From Nocardioides marinus (GTDB lineage Bacteria; Pseudomonadota; Alphaproteobacteria; Rhodobacterales; Rhodobacteraceae): a stretch of DNA of 64,000 nucleotides. The position numbers were made by a program, and so were the translations under genes. The DNA lies in assembly GCA_019801415.1 (NCBI GenBank), contig JAHVJD010000007.1, positions 157,544 to 221,543 on the forward strand. The letters are read 5' to 3'. Shown one piece after another: positions 37,095 through 45,614 of the stretch; positions within the stretch are counted from its first letter, which is position 1; each line of letters opens with the position of its first letter. The notes beneath the pieces are model-generated. The model made no database searches. It saw nothing but the letters and a program-made list of their open reading frames with translations, and had not been told where the DNA came from.

Positions 37095-38972
37095 TCAGCC
37101 CGCGCGCTTCATTCCCATCACCCGGGCGCGTGCACGCGGGTCGCTGTCGAAGAGAGCGGCCAGCTGTTCGGTCATGGCGCCGGCCAGCTGCTCCACATCG
37201 GTGATGGTCACCGCACGCTCGTAATAGCGGGTCACGTCGTGGCCGATGCCGATGGCCAGAAGCTCCACCTGCTTGCGGCGCTCGACCATGGCGATGACGT
37301 CGCGCAGGTGCTTCTCGAGGTAGCTGGCAGGGTTCACCGACAGTGTCGAATCGTCGACCGGCGCGCCGTCGGAGATCACCATCAGGATCTTGCGCGCCTC
37401 GGGGCGGTTCACCATGCGGCGGTGCGCCCATTCCAGCGCCTCGCCGTCGATGTTTTCCTTCAGCAGCCCCTCTTTCATCATCAGGCCGAGGTTGTCGCGG
37501 GTACGGCGCATCGGGGCGTCGGCGCCCTTGTAGATGATGTGGCGCAGGTCGTTCAGGCGACCGGGCTGCTGCGGGCGGCCTTCGTTCAGCCAGGCCTCGC
37601 GGGCAAGGCCGCCTTTCCACGCGCGGGTAGTGAAGCCGAGGATTTCGACCTTCACGTTGCAGCGCTCCAGCGTGCGGGCGAGCACGTCGGCGCAGATCGC
37701 GGCAATCGAGATCGGACGCCCGCGCATCGAGCCGGAGTTATCGAGCAGCAGCGTCACCACGGTGTCGCGGAACTCGGTGTCTTTCTCGATCTTGAAGGAC
37801 AGCGGCGTTGTCGGGTTGGCGACAACCCGCGCCAGTCGACCGGCGTCCAGAATGCCTTCCTCGAGGTCGAACTCCCACGAGCGGTTCTGCTGGGCCTGCA
37901 GGCGGCGCTGCAGCTTGTTGGCAAGGCGGCTGACCGCGCCTTTCAGCGGCTCCAGCTGCTGGTCGAGATAGGCGCGCAGGCGTTCCAGCTCGGCCGGTTC
38001 GGCCAGATCTTCGGCAGCGATTTCCTCGTCATGGGCGTCGAGGAACACCTTGTAGTCCGGGTCAGCATCCGACACCGGCGGCGGTGCGGGCGGCTCCAGC
38101 GGTGCTTCGCCGTCGGGCATCTCGGTGTCTTCGGCCAACTCCTCATCCGCCATGTCATCGGCGGAGATCTGGGCCTGGGATTCGTCCTGCTGCTGTTCCT
38201 GGCTCTGCTCGGGGGAGGCGTCGGCCTCCTCGTCGTCGGAGTCGTCCTGGCCGGAGCTGTCGGGATCGTCCTGCTCTTCGGGGGAGTCCTCGGCCTCGTC
38301 GTTGGCGTCATCGTCCAGATCGTCCGGGTCGTCGCCCAGCTGGTCGCCATAGCCGAGGTCCGAGATCACCTGCCGCGCAAGTTTGGCAAAGGCGGCCTGG
38401 TCGGCGATGGTCTCGTCCAGGTTTTCCAGCGTGCCGCCGGCCTGGGATTCGATGAAGCCGCGCCACAGTTCCATGATGTTCGCGGCACCTTCCGGCAGCG
38501 GGCGGCCGGTGGCGAGGTGGCGGATCAGGTACCCGGCCGACGCTGCCAGCGGCGCCTCGGAGGAGGATTTCATCTGGTCGTAGCCGCGGCGCAGCGCCTC
38601 GTTGCGGATCTTCACATCGATGTTGGAGGCGGTGCCGGGCATGTGGCGCGCGCCCATCGCCTCGCAGCGCGCGGTTTCCATCGCGTCGTAGAGGTCGCGG
38701 GCCATTTCGCCCTGAGGCGCATATTTGGCGTGCGTCGCGTCATTGTGGAACTTGTGCCGCAGCGCCAGCGCATCCGCGGTGCCGCGGGCCAGCAGAACTT
38801 CTTCGCGGCTCATCCGGCGGGAGACCTGCGGCAGCCGCATCGAGTCGCCCGACAGCCCCGAGGGGTCGACGGTGTAGCTGACCGAAAGTTCCGGGTCGTC
38901 GGCCATCACCTTGGTGGCTTCGGCCAGCGCCTTCTTGAACGGATCGGCGGGGTTGTCGTTCGGCTTTTTCAT
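37095..38972 (-). CDS. cobT: Cobaltochelatase subunit CobT
   Basis: CobT (625 residues) works with CobS and CobN to insert cobalt into hydrogenobyrinic acid diamide in aerobic vitamin B12 synthesis. An N-terminal helical domain is followed by a very acidic stretch (about 205-310, rich in Asp, Glu, Ser and Gln). The C-terminal von Willebrand A domain has the MIDAS motif DNSGSM (411-416). It is downstream of cobS on the same strand; 166 bases of hairpin-rich DNA separate them. No cobN is present in this window. Confidence 0.94.
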   Translation of the reverse strand: MKKPNDNPADPFKKALAEATKVMADDPELSVSYTVDPSGLSGDSMRLPQVSRRMSREEVLLARGTADALALRHKFHNDATHAKYAPQGEMARDLYDAMETARCEAMGARHMPGTASNIDVKIRNEALRRGYDQMKSSSEAPLAASAGYLIRHLATGRPLPEGAANIMELWRGFIESQAGGTLENLDETIADQAAFAKLARQVISDLGYGDQLGDDPDDLDDDANDEAEDSPEEQDDPDSSGQDDSDDEEADASPEQSQEQQQDESQAQISADDMADEELAEDTEMPDGEAPLEPPAPPPVSDADPDYKVFLDAHDEEIAAEDLAEPAELERLRAYLDQQLEPLKGAVSRLANKLQRRLQAQQNRSWEFDLEEGILDAGRLARVVANPTTPLSFKIEKDTEFRDTVVTLLLDNSGSMRGRPISIAAICADVLARTLERCNVKVEILGFTTRAWKGGLAREAWLNEGRPQQPGRLNDLRHIIYKGADAPMRRTRDNLGLMMKEGLLKENIDGEALEWAHRRMVNRPEARKILMVISDGAPVDDSTLSVNPASYLEKHLRDVIAMVERRKQVELLAIGIGHDVTRYYERAVTITDVEQLAGAMTEQLAALFDSDPRARARVMGMKRAG

Positions 38973-39074
38973 GGTCGCACCTTATCCCTTTTGAGCATCC
39001 CCCCTTGTTTCGGGAAAGTCCAGTGGGACAGCTGCGGTTGGGGCAGCGCCCGGCCCGGCGGGGTGGGAAGCGAA

Positions 39075-39126
39075 GCGCCCGCCCCGTTGGGGGCGGGGCG
39101 GGCGCGGCCCGGCCTGACGGCCGGGC
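39075..39126. repeat. Two tandem GC-rich hairpins between cobS and cobT
   Basis: Perfect arms GCGCCCGCCCC/GGGGCGGGCGC (39075-39085/39095-39105, 11 bp) are followed by GCCCGGCC/GGCCGGGC (39107-39114/39119-39126, loop TGAC). They lie 13-64 bases downstream of cobS on its strand. No T-run is seen, so they may stabilise the 3' end or adjust cobS versus cobT levels. Confidence 0.6.
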
Positions 39127-39138
39127 GGTACGTCACAT

Positions 39139-40125
39139 TCAGCCCAGCGAAACGCTTGCAGCGCTCTCCGGCAGTTCCTCGTCAAAGCAACGCTGATAGA
39201 ACTCGGCCACGGTCTGGCGCTCCAGCTCGTCGCATTTGTTCAGGAACGACAGGCGGAAGGCATAGCCCACGTTGCGGAAGATCTCGGCGTTCTGGGCCCA
39301 GTTGATCACCGTCCGCGGGCTCATCACGGTCGACAGGTCGCCGTTCATGAAAGCGGTGCGGGTCAGGTCGGCAACCGTCACCATCTGGGAGATGGTCTTG
39401 CGGCCCTCGGCGGTGTTGTAATGCGGCGCCTTGGACAGGATGATGGCTGCCTCGGCATCATGGCTGAGGTAGTTCAGCGTCGAGACCAGTGACCAGCGGT
39501 CCATCTGCGCCTGGTTGATCTGCTGGGTGCCGTGATACAGCCCGGTGGTGTCGCCGAGGCCGACGGTGTTGGCGGTGGCGAACAGGCGGAAGAACGGGTT
39601 CGGGGTGATGATCTCGTTCTGGTCCAGCAGCGTCAGCTTGCCGTCATGCTCCAGCACCCGCTGGATCACGAACATCACGTCGGCGCGGCCGGCGTCGTAT
39701 TCGTCGAACACGATGGCAACCGGATTGCGCAGCGCCCAGGGCAGGATGCCCTCGTGGAATTCGGTGACCTGCTTGCCGTCGCGCAGCTTGATCGCGTCCT
39801 TGCCGATCAGGTCGATCCGGGAGATGTGGCTGTCGAGGTTCACCCGCACGGAGGGCCAGTTCAGCCGGGCCGCGACCTGTTCGATATGGGTCGACTTGCC
39901 GGTGCCGTGGTAGCCCTGGATCATCACCCGGCGGTTGTGGCTGAAGCCCGCGAGGATCGCGAGCGTGGTTTCGGGGTCGAACTTGTAGGTGGGGTCCAGC
40001 GCCGGCACCCGGTCGGAGCCTTCGGCAAAGCCCTTGACCGTCATATCCGTGTCGATTCCGAATACATCGCGCACCGAAATCGTTTCGGTCGGTTTCGCAT
40101 TCATGTCCACAAAGCCGTCGGTCAT
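39139..40125 (-). CDS. cobS: Cobaltochelatase subunit CobS
   Basis: CobS (328 residues) is the AAA+ ATPase of the cobaltochelatase. Walker A is GYHGTGKST (71-79), Walker B is [11 protein letters not shown] (D141, E142), and sensor 1 falls in [10 protein letters not shown]. It forms ring complexes with CobT and powers CobN. It shares strand and order with cobT. The same arrangement next to a J-domain gene and bolA is common in Rhodobacterales. Confidence 0.95.
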   Translation of the reverse strand: MTDGFVDMNAKPTETISVRDVFGIDTDMTVKGFAEGSDRVPALDPTYKFDPETTLAILAGFSHNRRVMIQGYHGTGKSTHIEQVAARLNWPSVRVNLDSHISRIDLIGKDAIKLRDGKQVTEFHEGILPWALRNPVAIVFDEYDAGRADVMFVIQRVLEHDGKLTLLDQNEIITPNPFFRLFATANTVGLGDTTGLYHGTQQINQAQMDRWSLVSTLNYLSHDAEAAIILSKAPHYNTAEGRKTISQMVTVADLTRTAFMNGDLSTVMSPRTVINWAQNAEIFRNVGYAFRLSFLNKCDELERQTVAEFYQRCFDEELPESAASVSLG

Positions 40126-40543
40126 CCCAGTCGATCCTTATCTGTCTGCCCTGCCGTCAGGGTCCAATTCGCGGGATTGGTGCCTGATCTGCGGCCGAAG
40201 GGCAAGGGAAACCGTCCCGACAACCGGGCGAAGGCGGCATTTGTGACAGGACAACTGTTGCGACAGCCAAGGCTGACGTCAGGGGAGAAGCCGCGCCAGC
40301 CAACGAACAGCGCCCCCAGCCGGGCAGCGGGGGGCGCGTTATGTCGGCAATGTTCTGCGCTCTCGGGGGGAAGGGCTGCAACCGACATCCCCTGCCTAAC
40401 CGCGCTGCCGGAACAGGTCAAAGCAATAAAGTCTCTATCGTAAACGGTCGGCAAAAGACCGCTTAGACAGACCGAAAACGCCAATGGCTCCGCACCGGGG
40501 AGGCCCGCAAGCCCCCCGGTGATGCTGCGGATGCGGTCGGCGG
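40126..40543. other. Gene-free region between J-domain gene and cobS
   Basis: No gene is recognised in these 418 bases. A hairpin CACCGGGG/CCCCGGTG (40493-40500/40514-40521) lies just after the J-domain gene on the minus strand, and GTTTTC follows some 20 bases on, so it may end that transcript. The cobS promoter is expected at about 40150-40450. Confidence 0.45.
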
Positions 40544-41167
40544 TTACTTGAAGCTTTTGCTGTCCTTGATCTGGTCCCAGGCCCAGCGGACCTCCTGCAG
40601 CTGCTCTTCCTGGCTGCGGTCACCACCGTTCATGTCGGGGTGCAGCACCTTGATCAGCTTCTTGTAGGCCTTGCGGATCTCGGCCTTGGACCAGTCGTCC
40701 TTGGCCTCGAGGATTTCGATCGCCCGGCGCTCGGTGGGCGGCAGGCGTCGGCCCGCCTTGGCGTTGCGTCCCGGGTTGAGGGTCGCGTTCGCCCCCAGCA
40801 CCTGGTGCGGATCCTCGATGCCCAGCCGGGCCCAGGCCCGCGCCTCGGGGTCGCCCATCGGCTTGGTCTGGCGCTCCCATACCTTGTCCTTGGATCGCTG
40901 GGCGTTCAGCTCGGCTTCGGTCGTGCCCTCGAAGAAGTTCCACTTGTTGTTGTATTCGCGCACATGCTCCTGGCAGAACCAGTAGTAATCATCGAGCACG
41001 TCCGGTGCCTTGGGAGCGCGGAACTTGCCGGCTTCCTCGCACCCCGGGTGATCGCAGACGCGGGTCGAGGTCTCGGAAGCCCCCGTGGCTGCGCGCCGCC
41101 CGCGCGGATTTTTCTTTTTGGCAGAGCGGACGGACATATCAAAGCCAAAGGGATCGGATTTGGTCAT
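40544..41167 (-). CDS. J-domain (DnaJ-like) protein with N-terminal Cys/His cluster
   Basis: The protein is 207 residues. A C-terminal J domain (about 145-205) carries the HPD triad at 176-178, so it should stimulate an Hsp70 (DnaK-type) partner. Unlike classical DnaJ, the J domain is at the C-terminus. The N-terminal half has CDHPGC (38-43) and CQEH (65-68), a possible zinc site. The ATG at 41167 has AAGGTGCG upstream. It is divergent from bolA, a pairing frequent in Rhodobacterales. Confidence 0.9.
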   Translation of the reverse strand: MTKSDPFGFDMSVRSAKKKNPRGRRAATGASETSTRVCDHPGCEEAGKFRAPKAPDVLDDYYWFCQEHVREYNNKWNFFEGTTEAELNAQRSKDKVWERQTKPMGDPEARAWARLGIEDPHQVLGANATLNPGRNAKAGRRLPPTERRAIEILEAKDDWSKAEIRKAYKKLIKVLHPDMNGGDRSQEEQLQEVRWAWDQIKDSKSFK

Positions 41168-41273
41168 GGGGCGCACCTTCTAGACGCATCTGTTCGACTC
41201 GGAGGCAGCAGTTTAGTCTAAGGGGCGCCAGATAGAAGGGGGCGTGTAGAAAAAAGATGGGGATGAGCGGAAA

Positions 41274-41528
41274 ATGAACGTGAAGCAGGAGATGGAAACG
41301 GCCTTGCAGACGGCCTTTGATCCGACAGTGCTGGAAGTGGTGAACGAAAGCCACAAACATGCCGGTCACGCGGGCGATGACGGCTCAGGCGAGAGCCATT
41401 TCGCGGTGAAAATCCGCGCCACCGCCTTTGAGGGCATGAACCGGGTGCAACAGCACCGTGCCGTGCACAAGGCGCTCGGGGATATCGTGCCGCGCATTCA
41501 CGCGCTGGCCCTGGATATCGGCACCTGA
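41274..41528 (+). CDS. bolA: BolA family protein
   Basis: The protein has 84 residues with a BolA fold. The central VVNESHKHAGHAG contains the His-rich segment used with monothiol glutaredoxins to bind 2Fe-2S clusters, and ESHFAVKIRATAFEGMNRVQQHRAVHKALGDI is the C-terminal helix-strand region. BolA proteins act in iron homeostasis and stress adaptation. The symbol is used at the family level only, since several BolA paralogues exist. It has an own promoter, divergent from the J-domain gene. Confidence 0.92.
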   Translation: MNVKQEMETALQTAFDPTVLEVVNESHKHAGHAGDDGSGESHFAVKIRATAFEGMNRVQQHRAVHKALGDIVPRIHALALDIGT

Positions 41529-41583
41529 CGCCCGGAACTGCCGGGCGCTGCCCGTATCAGTATTCAGACAGCGCGGGGAGGGC

Positions 41584-42099
41584 TCAGCTCTCCCCGTTTT
41601 CTTTCGGCTCGTCCTTCTTGGCGGCTTTCTCTGCCCGCCGCTTCAGCGCGGCCGTCATGCCGGAGACCGGGCTCAGCTCTTCGACGCCGTCATCGGCTTG
41701 CATCCGGGCCGCGCCGGGGCCGGGAACGGGGGTGGCGTCTGCCGGGGCTTCCGGGTCGCCTGCGGTGGCCGTCAGCCGGGGTTCCCGGGCGGGGGCTTCG
41801 GGGGCGGTGCGAGCAGGCGCCCGCAGGGTGGCGTCTGCGGCGGTTGCATCGGCGGGGGCCTGTGCCGCCACGGGGCGACGGAACACCAGCACGTTGCGCC
41901 AATTGGTGGTGCTGCCGGTCAGCCCGGCGCGCTCCTCGCTCGGCAGCAGCTCGGCGCGCTGGTACTCCCAGCCCTCGGCCGCCATTTCGTTCATCAGGAG
42001 CTCGATCGTGTGGGCAAAGCGGGCTTCCGGGGTCTTGATGCCCTTGGCCTTGGTGCCTTTGGCCGGGGCGGGGACGACTTTGTACTCAAAGGCCTGCAT
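41584..42099 (-). CDS. DUF4177 domain protein
   Basis: The product has 171 residues. The first about 75 match the DUF4177 pattern, with FEYKVVPAP, AAEGWEYQRAELLPSEERAGL and WRNVLVFRRP. An Ala/Pro-rich, probably disordered segment follows (about 77-140), and a basic C-terminus AALKRRAEKAAKKDEPKE ends it. Function is unknown. GGAGACAG precedes the ATG. It lies downstream of pepT on the same strand, 135 bases away. Confidence 0.82.
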   Translation of the reverse strand: MQAFEYKVVPAPAKGTKAKGIKTPEARFAHTIELLMNEMAAEGWEYQRAELLPSEERAGLTGSTTNWRNVLVFRRPVAAQAPADATAADATLRAPARTAPEAPAREPRLTATAGDPEAPADATPVPGPGAARMQADDGVEELSPVSGMTAALKRRAEKAAKKDEPKENGES

Positions 42100-42188
42100 G
42101 ACTGTCTCCGGAATTTGCGTGTTGGTTCATTGGGGTAGATGCCCGGTTCCAGAGCGCGAGGTCAAGCGCCGAGTTGGGCGGGCATCCG

Positions 42189-42209
42189 CGTCCGCGCGGG
42201 GCGCGGACG
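42189..42209 (-). terminator. GC hairpin downstream of pepT
   Basis: The 8-bp arms CGTCCGCG/CGCGGACG (42189-42196/42202-42209) lie 26 bases after the pepT stop on the minus strand. No T-run follows, so the terminator role rests on position. Confidence 0.45.
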
Positions 42210-42234
42210 GCGCCTTCAGCTCTACCTGCGTCGT

Positions 42235-43476
42235 TCAATCCTGCTTGGCGGCCATCTGCGCCAGCGTCAGGCAGACCTCGGTGGCGCGGGCCATGTCCTG
42301 CACCGAGATCCATTCCAGCGGTCCGTGGATTTCCTGCATGCCGGTGAAGATGTTGGGCGTGGGCACGCCCAGCTCGGTCAGTCGCGAGCCGTCGGTGCCG
42401 CCACGGATCGGGGTCGAAACCGGCTTGATCCCGTGGGCGCGGCAGGCGTCGCGGGCCAGCTCCACCGGGGTCATGTCCTCTTCCAGCCAATAGCGCATGT
42501 TGCGGTATTGCGGGGTGATCTCAACGCTGATCTCGGCGCGGGGCTCACCCGCCTGCACGGCGGCGCAGACCTGGCGCAGCAGATCGCCCTTGTCCTCCAG
42601 ACCCTCGCGCTCGAAGTCGCGCAGGATCAGCTTCAGCTCCATCTCGGAGGAGCCGCCGTTCATGTCGGTCACATGCAGGAAGCCTTCGCGCCCGTCGGTG
42701 GTTTCCGGCGTCATTGTCGCCTGCGGCAGGGTCTGCACGATCTTGGCTGCAAGGTGGGCGGCGTTGACCATCTTTTCCTTGGCCTGACCGGGGTGGATCG
42801 AGACCCCCTTGATGCGCACCACGGCGCGGTCGGCGCTGAAGCTTTCATAGATGATTTCGCCGACTTCGCCGCCGTCCAGCGTATAGGCGAAATCCGCCTT
42901 CAGGTCGCGGGGCAGCTGCGGGCCGACGCCGCGGCCGATTTCCTCGTCCGGGGTGAAGGCGATGCGGAGGGTGGGGCGGGGCAGGTCCGGGTTGTCCAGC
43001 AGGTGCCGCGCCATGGTCATGATGATGGCCACGCCCGCCTTGTCATCGCCGCCCAAGAGGGTCAGCCCCGAGGCCGTGATGATGTCTTCGCCCTGCTTGG
43101 AGGCGAGATAGGGGTTTGTCTCGGGCGACAGAACCAGATCCGGGTTGTCGGGAAAGCTGATGTCGCCACCGTTGTAGCCCTGGATCACCCGCGGTTTGAC
43201 GCCGCTGGCATTGAACTGCGGCGCGGTGTCCACATGGGCGAGAAAGCCCACGGTCGGCCCCGGCCTGGTGCCGGGGATGGTGGCCAGAACAACGCCGTAG
43301 TCGGTCAGCTGCACGTCCGCGGCCCCGATGTCGCGCAGTTCGTCGACGAGGAGGTTCAGCATGTCGAACTGGCAATCGGTGCTGGGGGTGGTGGACGAGT
43401 TCTCGTCGCTCTGGCTGTCGATGGCAGCGTAGCGGACAAGTCGGTCCTGAAGTTCCTGATCGAATTTGCGTGACAT
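42235..43476 (-). CDS. pepT: Peptidase T (tripeptidase, M20B)
   Basis: PepT (413 residues) is a cytosolic zinc aminotripeptidase. Zinc and catalytic residues are visible: His81 and Asp83 in LAHVDTAPQF, the Asp pair of LGGDDKAG (144-145), and the catalytic/ligand Glu pair of TPDEEIGRG (178-179). The ATG at 43476 has GGAGG upstream; the longer open frame is not family-like. Confidence 0.94.
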   Translation of the reverse strand: MSRKFDQELQDRLVRYAAIDSQSDENSSTTPSTDCQFDMLNLLVDELRDIGAADVQLTDYGVVLATIPGTRPGPTVGFLAHVDTAPQFNASGVKPRVIQGYNGGDISFPDNPDLVLSPETNPYLASKQGEDIITASGLTLLGGDDKAGVAIIMTMARHLLDNPDLPRPTLRIAFTPDEEIGRGVGPQLPRDLKADFAYTLDGGEVGEIIYESFSADRAVVRIKGVSIHPGQAKEKMVNAAHLAAKIVQTLPQATMTPETTDGREGFLHVTDMNGGSSEMELKLILRDFEREGLEDKGDLLRQVCAAVQAGEPRAEISVEITPQYRNMRYWLEEDMTPVELARDACRAHGIKPVSTPIRGGTDGSRLTELGVPTPNIFTGMQEIHGPLEWISVQDMARATEVCLTLAQMAAKQD

Positions 43477-43671
43477 GTGACCTCCGGGGGTTTTCGCCGC
43501 AGCAAAGCCGCTGGCAAGGGAGAGGTCAAGCGGGATGGCTTCGGGGGAGCTGCGGCGGGGCAGCCCGATGCAGGCCCCGGGGCAGGATGGGCGACCAGTC
43601 CCCATGCGAAAAGGGCGCCGCTGTGGGCGCCCTTTGCAAAATCTGGTGCAAAAGTCCGGCTTGTGGCGGGG

Positions 43672-45279
43672 TCAGCTGCCCAGTTTCTTGGCGACCAGTT
43701 CGTTGACCGCCTTGGGGTTGGCCTTGCCGCCGGTGGCTTTCATCACCTGGCCGACGAACCAGCCTGCCAGTTTCGGGTTCACCTTGGCCTTTTCCACCTG
43801 CGCCGGGTTCGCGGCGATGATCTCGTCCAGCGCGGCCTCGATGGCGCCGGTGTCGGTCACCTGCTTCATGCCGCGTTCCTCGACGATCTGCGCCGGGTCG
43901 CCGCCTTCGGTATAGACGATTTCAAACAGATCCTTGGCGATCTTGCCGGAAATCGCGTCCGATTTAATTAGCTTAATGATGCCAGCGAGTTGTTTTGGTG
44001 TTACTGAGCTTTCGGAAATACCTTTGTCGTCCTTCTTAAGACGACCGAAAAGTTCATTGATGACCCAGTTAGCGGCCGTCTTCCCAACGTCTCTAGATTG
44101 GACTTTGTCGAACGAACCGATAGATTTGTTCGACGACGAAGTGGTATAAACAATAAACTCACCGCTTTCATCAAGCGCATCGATTGCGTTCATTACGACC
44201 GCCTCGAAGTAGCTTGCGGCTTCGACCTCAGCGGTCAGCACCGAGGCGTCATAATCCGAAAGAGCAAAATCCTCGATGAAGCGCGCCTTTTTCTCGTCGG
44301 GCAGTTCCGGCAGCTTGGCGGCGATATCGTCCACCCATTCCTGCTCGATCTCCAGCGGCAGCAGGTCCGGGTCGGGGAAATAGCGGTAGTCATGCGCTTC
44401 TTCCTTGGAGCGCATGGAGCGGGTCTCCCCCTTGTCCGGATCATAAAGGCGGGTTTCCTGCTCCACCTCGCCACCGGCTTCGATGATGGCGATCTGGCGG
44501 CGGGCTTCGACCTCGATGGCCTGCTGGATGAAACGCATCGAGTTCATGTTCTTGATCTCGCAACGGGTGCCGAGATGCGAGAAGTCCTGCGTTTCCTGAT
44601 ATTTCTCGTATTGACCGGGCAGGCAGACCGAGACGTTCACGTCGGCGCGCAGGTTGCCGTTCTGCATGTTGCCGTCGCAGGTGCCGAGGTACTGCATGAT
44701 CTGGCGCAGCTTGGCGATATAGGCGGCCGCTTCCTCAGGGCCGCGGATGTCGGGGCGGGAGACGATTTCCATCAGGCAGACGCCGGTGCGGTTCAGGTCC
44801 ACGAAGGACATGTTGGGGTCCATGTCGTGGATCGACTTGCCCGCGTCCTGTTCCATGTGGATGCGCTCGATCCGCACCTTGCGGGCGGTGCCGTCGCCCA
44901 GTTCCACCAGCACTTCGCCCTCGCCCACGATCGGGTGGTAGAGCTGGGAGATCTGGTAGCCCTGCGGCAGGTCCGGGTAAAAGTAGTTCTTGCGGTCGAA
45001 GGCCGACCACAGGTTGATGTCGGCCTTCAGGCCCAGGCCGGTGCGCACCGCCTGCTCGACGCAGTATTCATTGATGACGGGCAGCATCCCCGGCATCGCC
45101 GCGTCCACGAAGGCCACGTTCGAGTTCGGCTCGGCGCCGAACTTGGTGGAGGCGCCGGAGAACAGCTTGGCATTGGAGCTGACCTGGGCATGCACCTCCA
45201 TGCCGATGACCAGTTCCCAGTCATGCTTGGCGCCCGCGATCACCTTGGGCTTGGGGAGTTCATATGTCAGGTCGAGCAT
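43672..45279 (-). CDS. gatB: Asp-tRNA(Asn)/Glu-tRNA(Gln) amidotransferase subunit B
   Basis: GatB (535 residues) binds misacylated tRNA and phosphorylates its acid side chain for amidation by GatA; GatCAB is the usual route to Gln-tRNA and often Asn-tRNA in Alphaproteobacteria. The N-terminal kinase region has [51 protein letters not shown] and [15 protein letters not shown]. The YqeY-like tail occupies about the last 150 residues. The part encoded at about 43955-44230 has strikingly different base composition while the frame and family sequence stay intact. gatA and gatC are not in the window. Confidence 0.96.
   Translation of the reverse strand: MLDLTYELPKPKVIAGAKHDWELVIGMEVHAQVSSNAKLFSGASTKFGAEPNSNVAFVDAAMPGMLPVINEYCVEQAVRTGLGLKADINLWSAFDRKNYFYPDLPQGYQISQLYHPIVGEGEVLVELGDGTARKVRIERIHMEQDAGKSIHDMDPNMSFVDLNRTGVCLMEIVSRPDIRGPEEAAAYIAKLRQIMQYLGTCDGNMQNGNLRADVNVSVCLPGQYEKYQETQDFSHLGTRCEIKNMNSMRFIQQAIEVEARRQIAIIEAGGEVEQETRLYDPDKGETRSMRSKEEAHDYRYFPDPDLLPLEIEQEWVDDIAAKLPELPDEKKARFIEDFALSDYDASVLTAEVEAASYFEAVVMNAIDALDESGEFIVYTTSSSNKSIGSFDKVQSRDVGKTAANWVINELFGRLKKDDKGISESSVTPKQLAGIIKLIKSDAISGKIAKDLFEIVYTEGGDPAQIVEERGMKQVTDTGAIEAALDEIIAANPAQVEKAKVNPKLAGWFVGQVMKATGGKANPKAVNELVAKKLGS
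43955..44230 (-). other. Low-GC tract with atypical codons inside gatB
   Basis: About 275 bases within gatB (codons about 350-441) are 40-55% GC per 60-base line, against about 63% in the adjacent gatB line. The minus-strand codons include AGA, CTA, GTA, ACA, CCA, TCA, CTT and AAA, which are rare elsewhere in this window. The protein remains in frame and GatB-like. Both edges are fairly sharp. Possible causes are homologous replacement from a low-GC relative or local constraint; boundaries are approximate. Confidence 0.75.
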
Positions 45280-45614
45280 GGTTTTCCGCCGTATCCGAAT
45301 GTCAGTTGCAGTGACGTGGTGCGATGTTTCATCGGCACACTGTCAATTTCAGTTGCACAGCGTTCTAGGCCCGGCGGCGCGCAGGAGCAAGAGGGCAGGT
45401 GGCACAGAGAGCTCTGAGGCGGGCGGAAGCCCCTTGAATCGTACGGGCTGACGCCCTGGCAGCGCCCGTCTGCCGCAATGGGCGGGCGCTTCGCTGCTGC
45501 CTGCGAACGGGCTACGTCCTTCGCGATGGTTCGCCTGTGCCTGATTCAGCCTCTTGGCGGGGTGCAGCAGGAGGGCTAGAACTGGCAGCCCGAGCAGAAC
45601 TTCAGGAGGTCGCC
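45280..45614. promoter_or_regulatory. Divergent region between gatB and tex
   Basis: No gene is seen in these 335 bases. TCAGTTGCA occurs twice in direct orientation (45302-45310 and 45349-45357), close to the gatB start. The tex ribosome site AGGAGG lies at 45604-45609. Promoters of both genes must be here, but I could not assign them. Confidence 0.4.
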
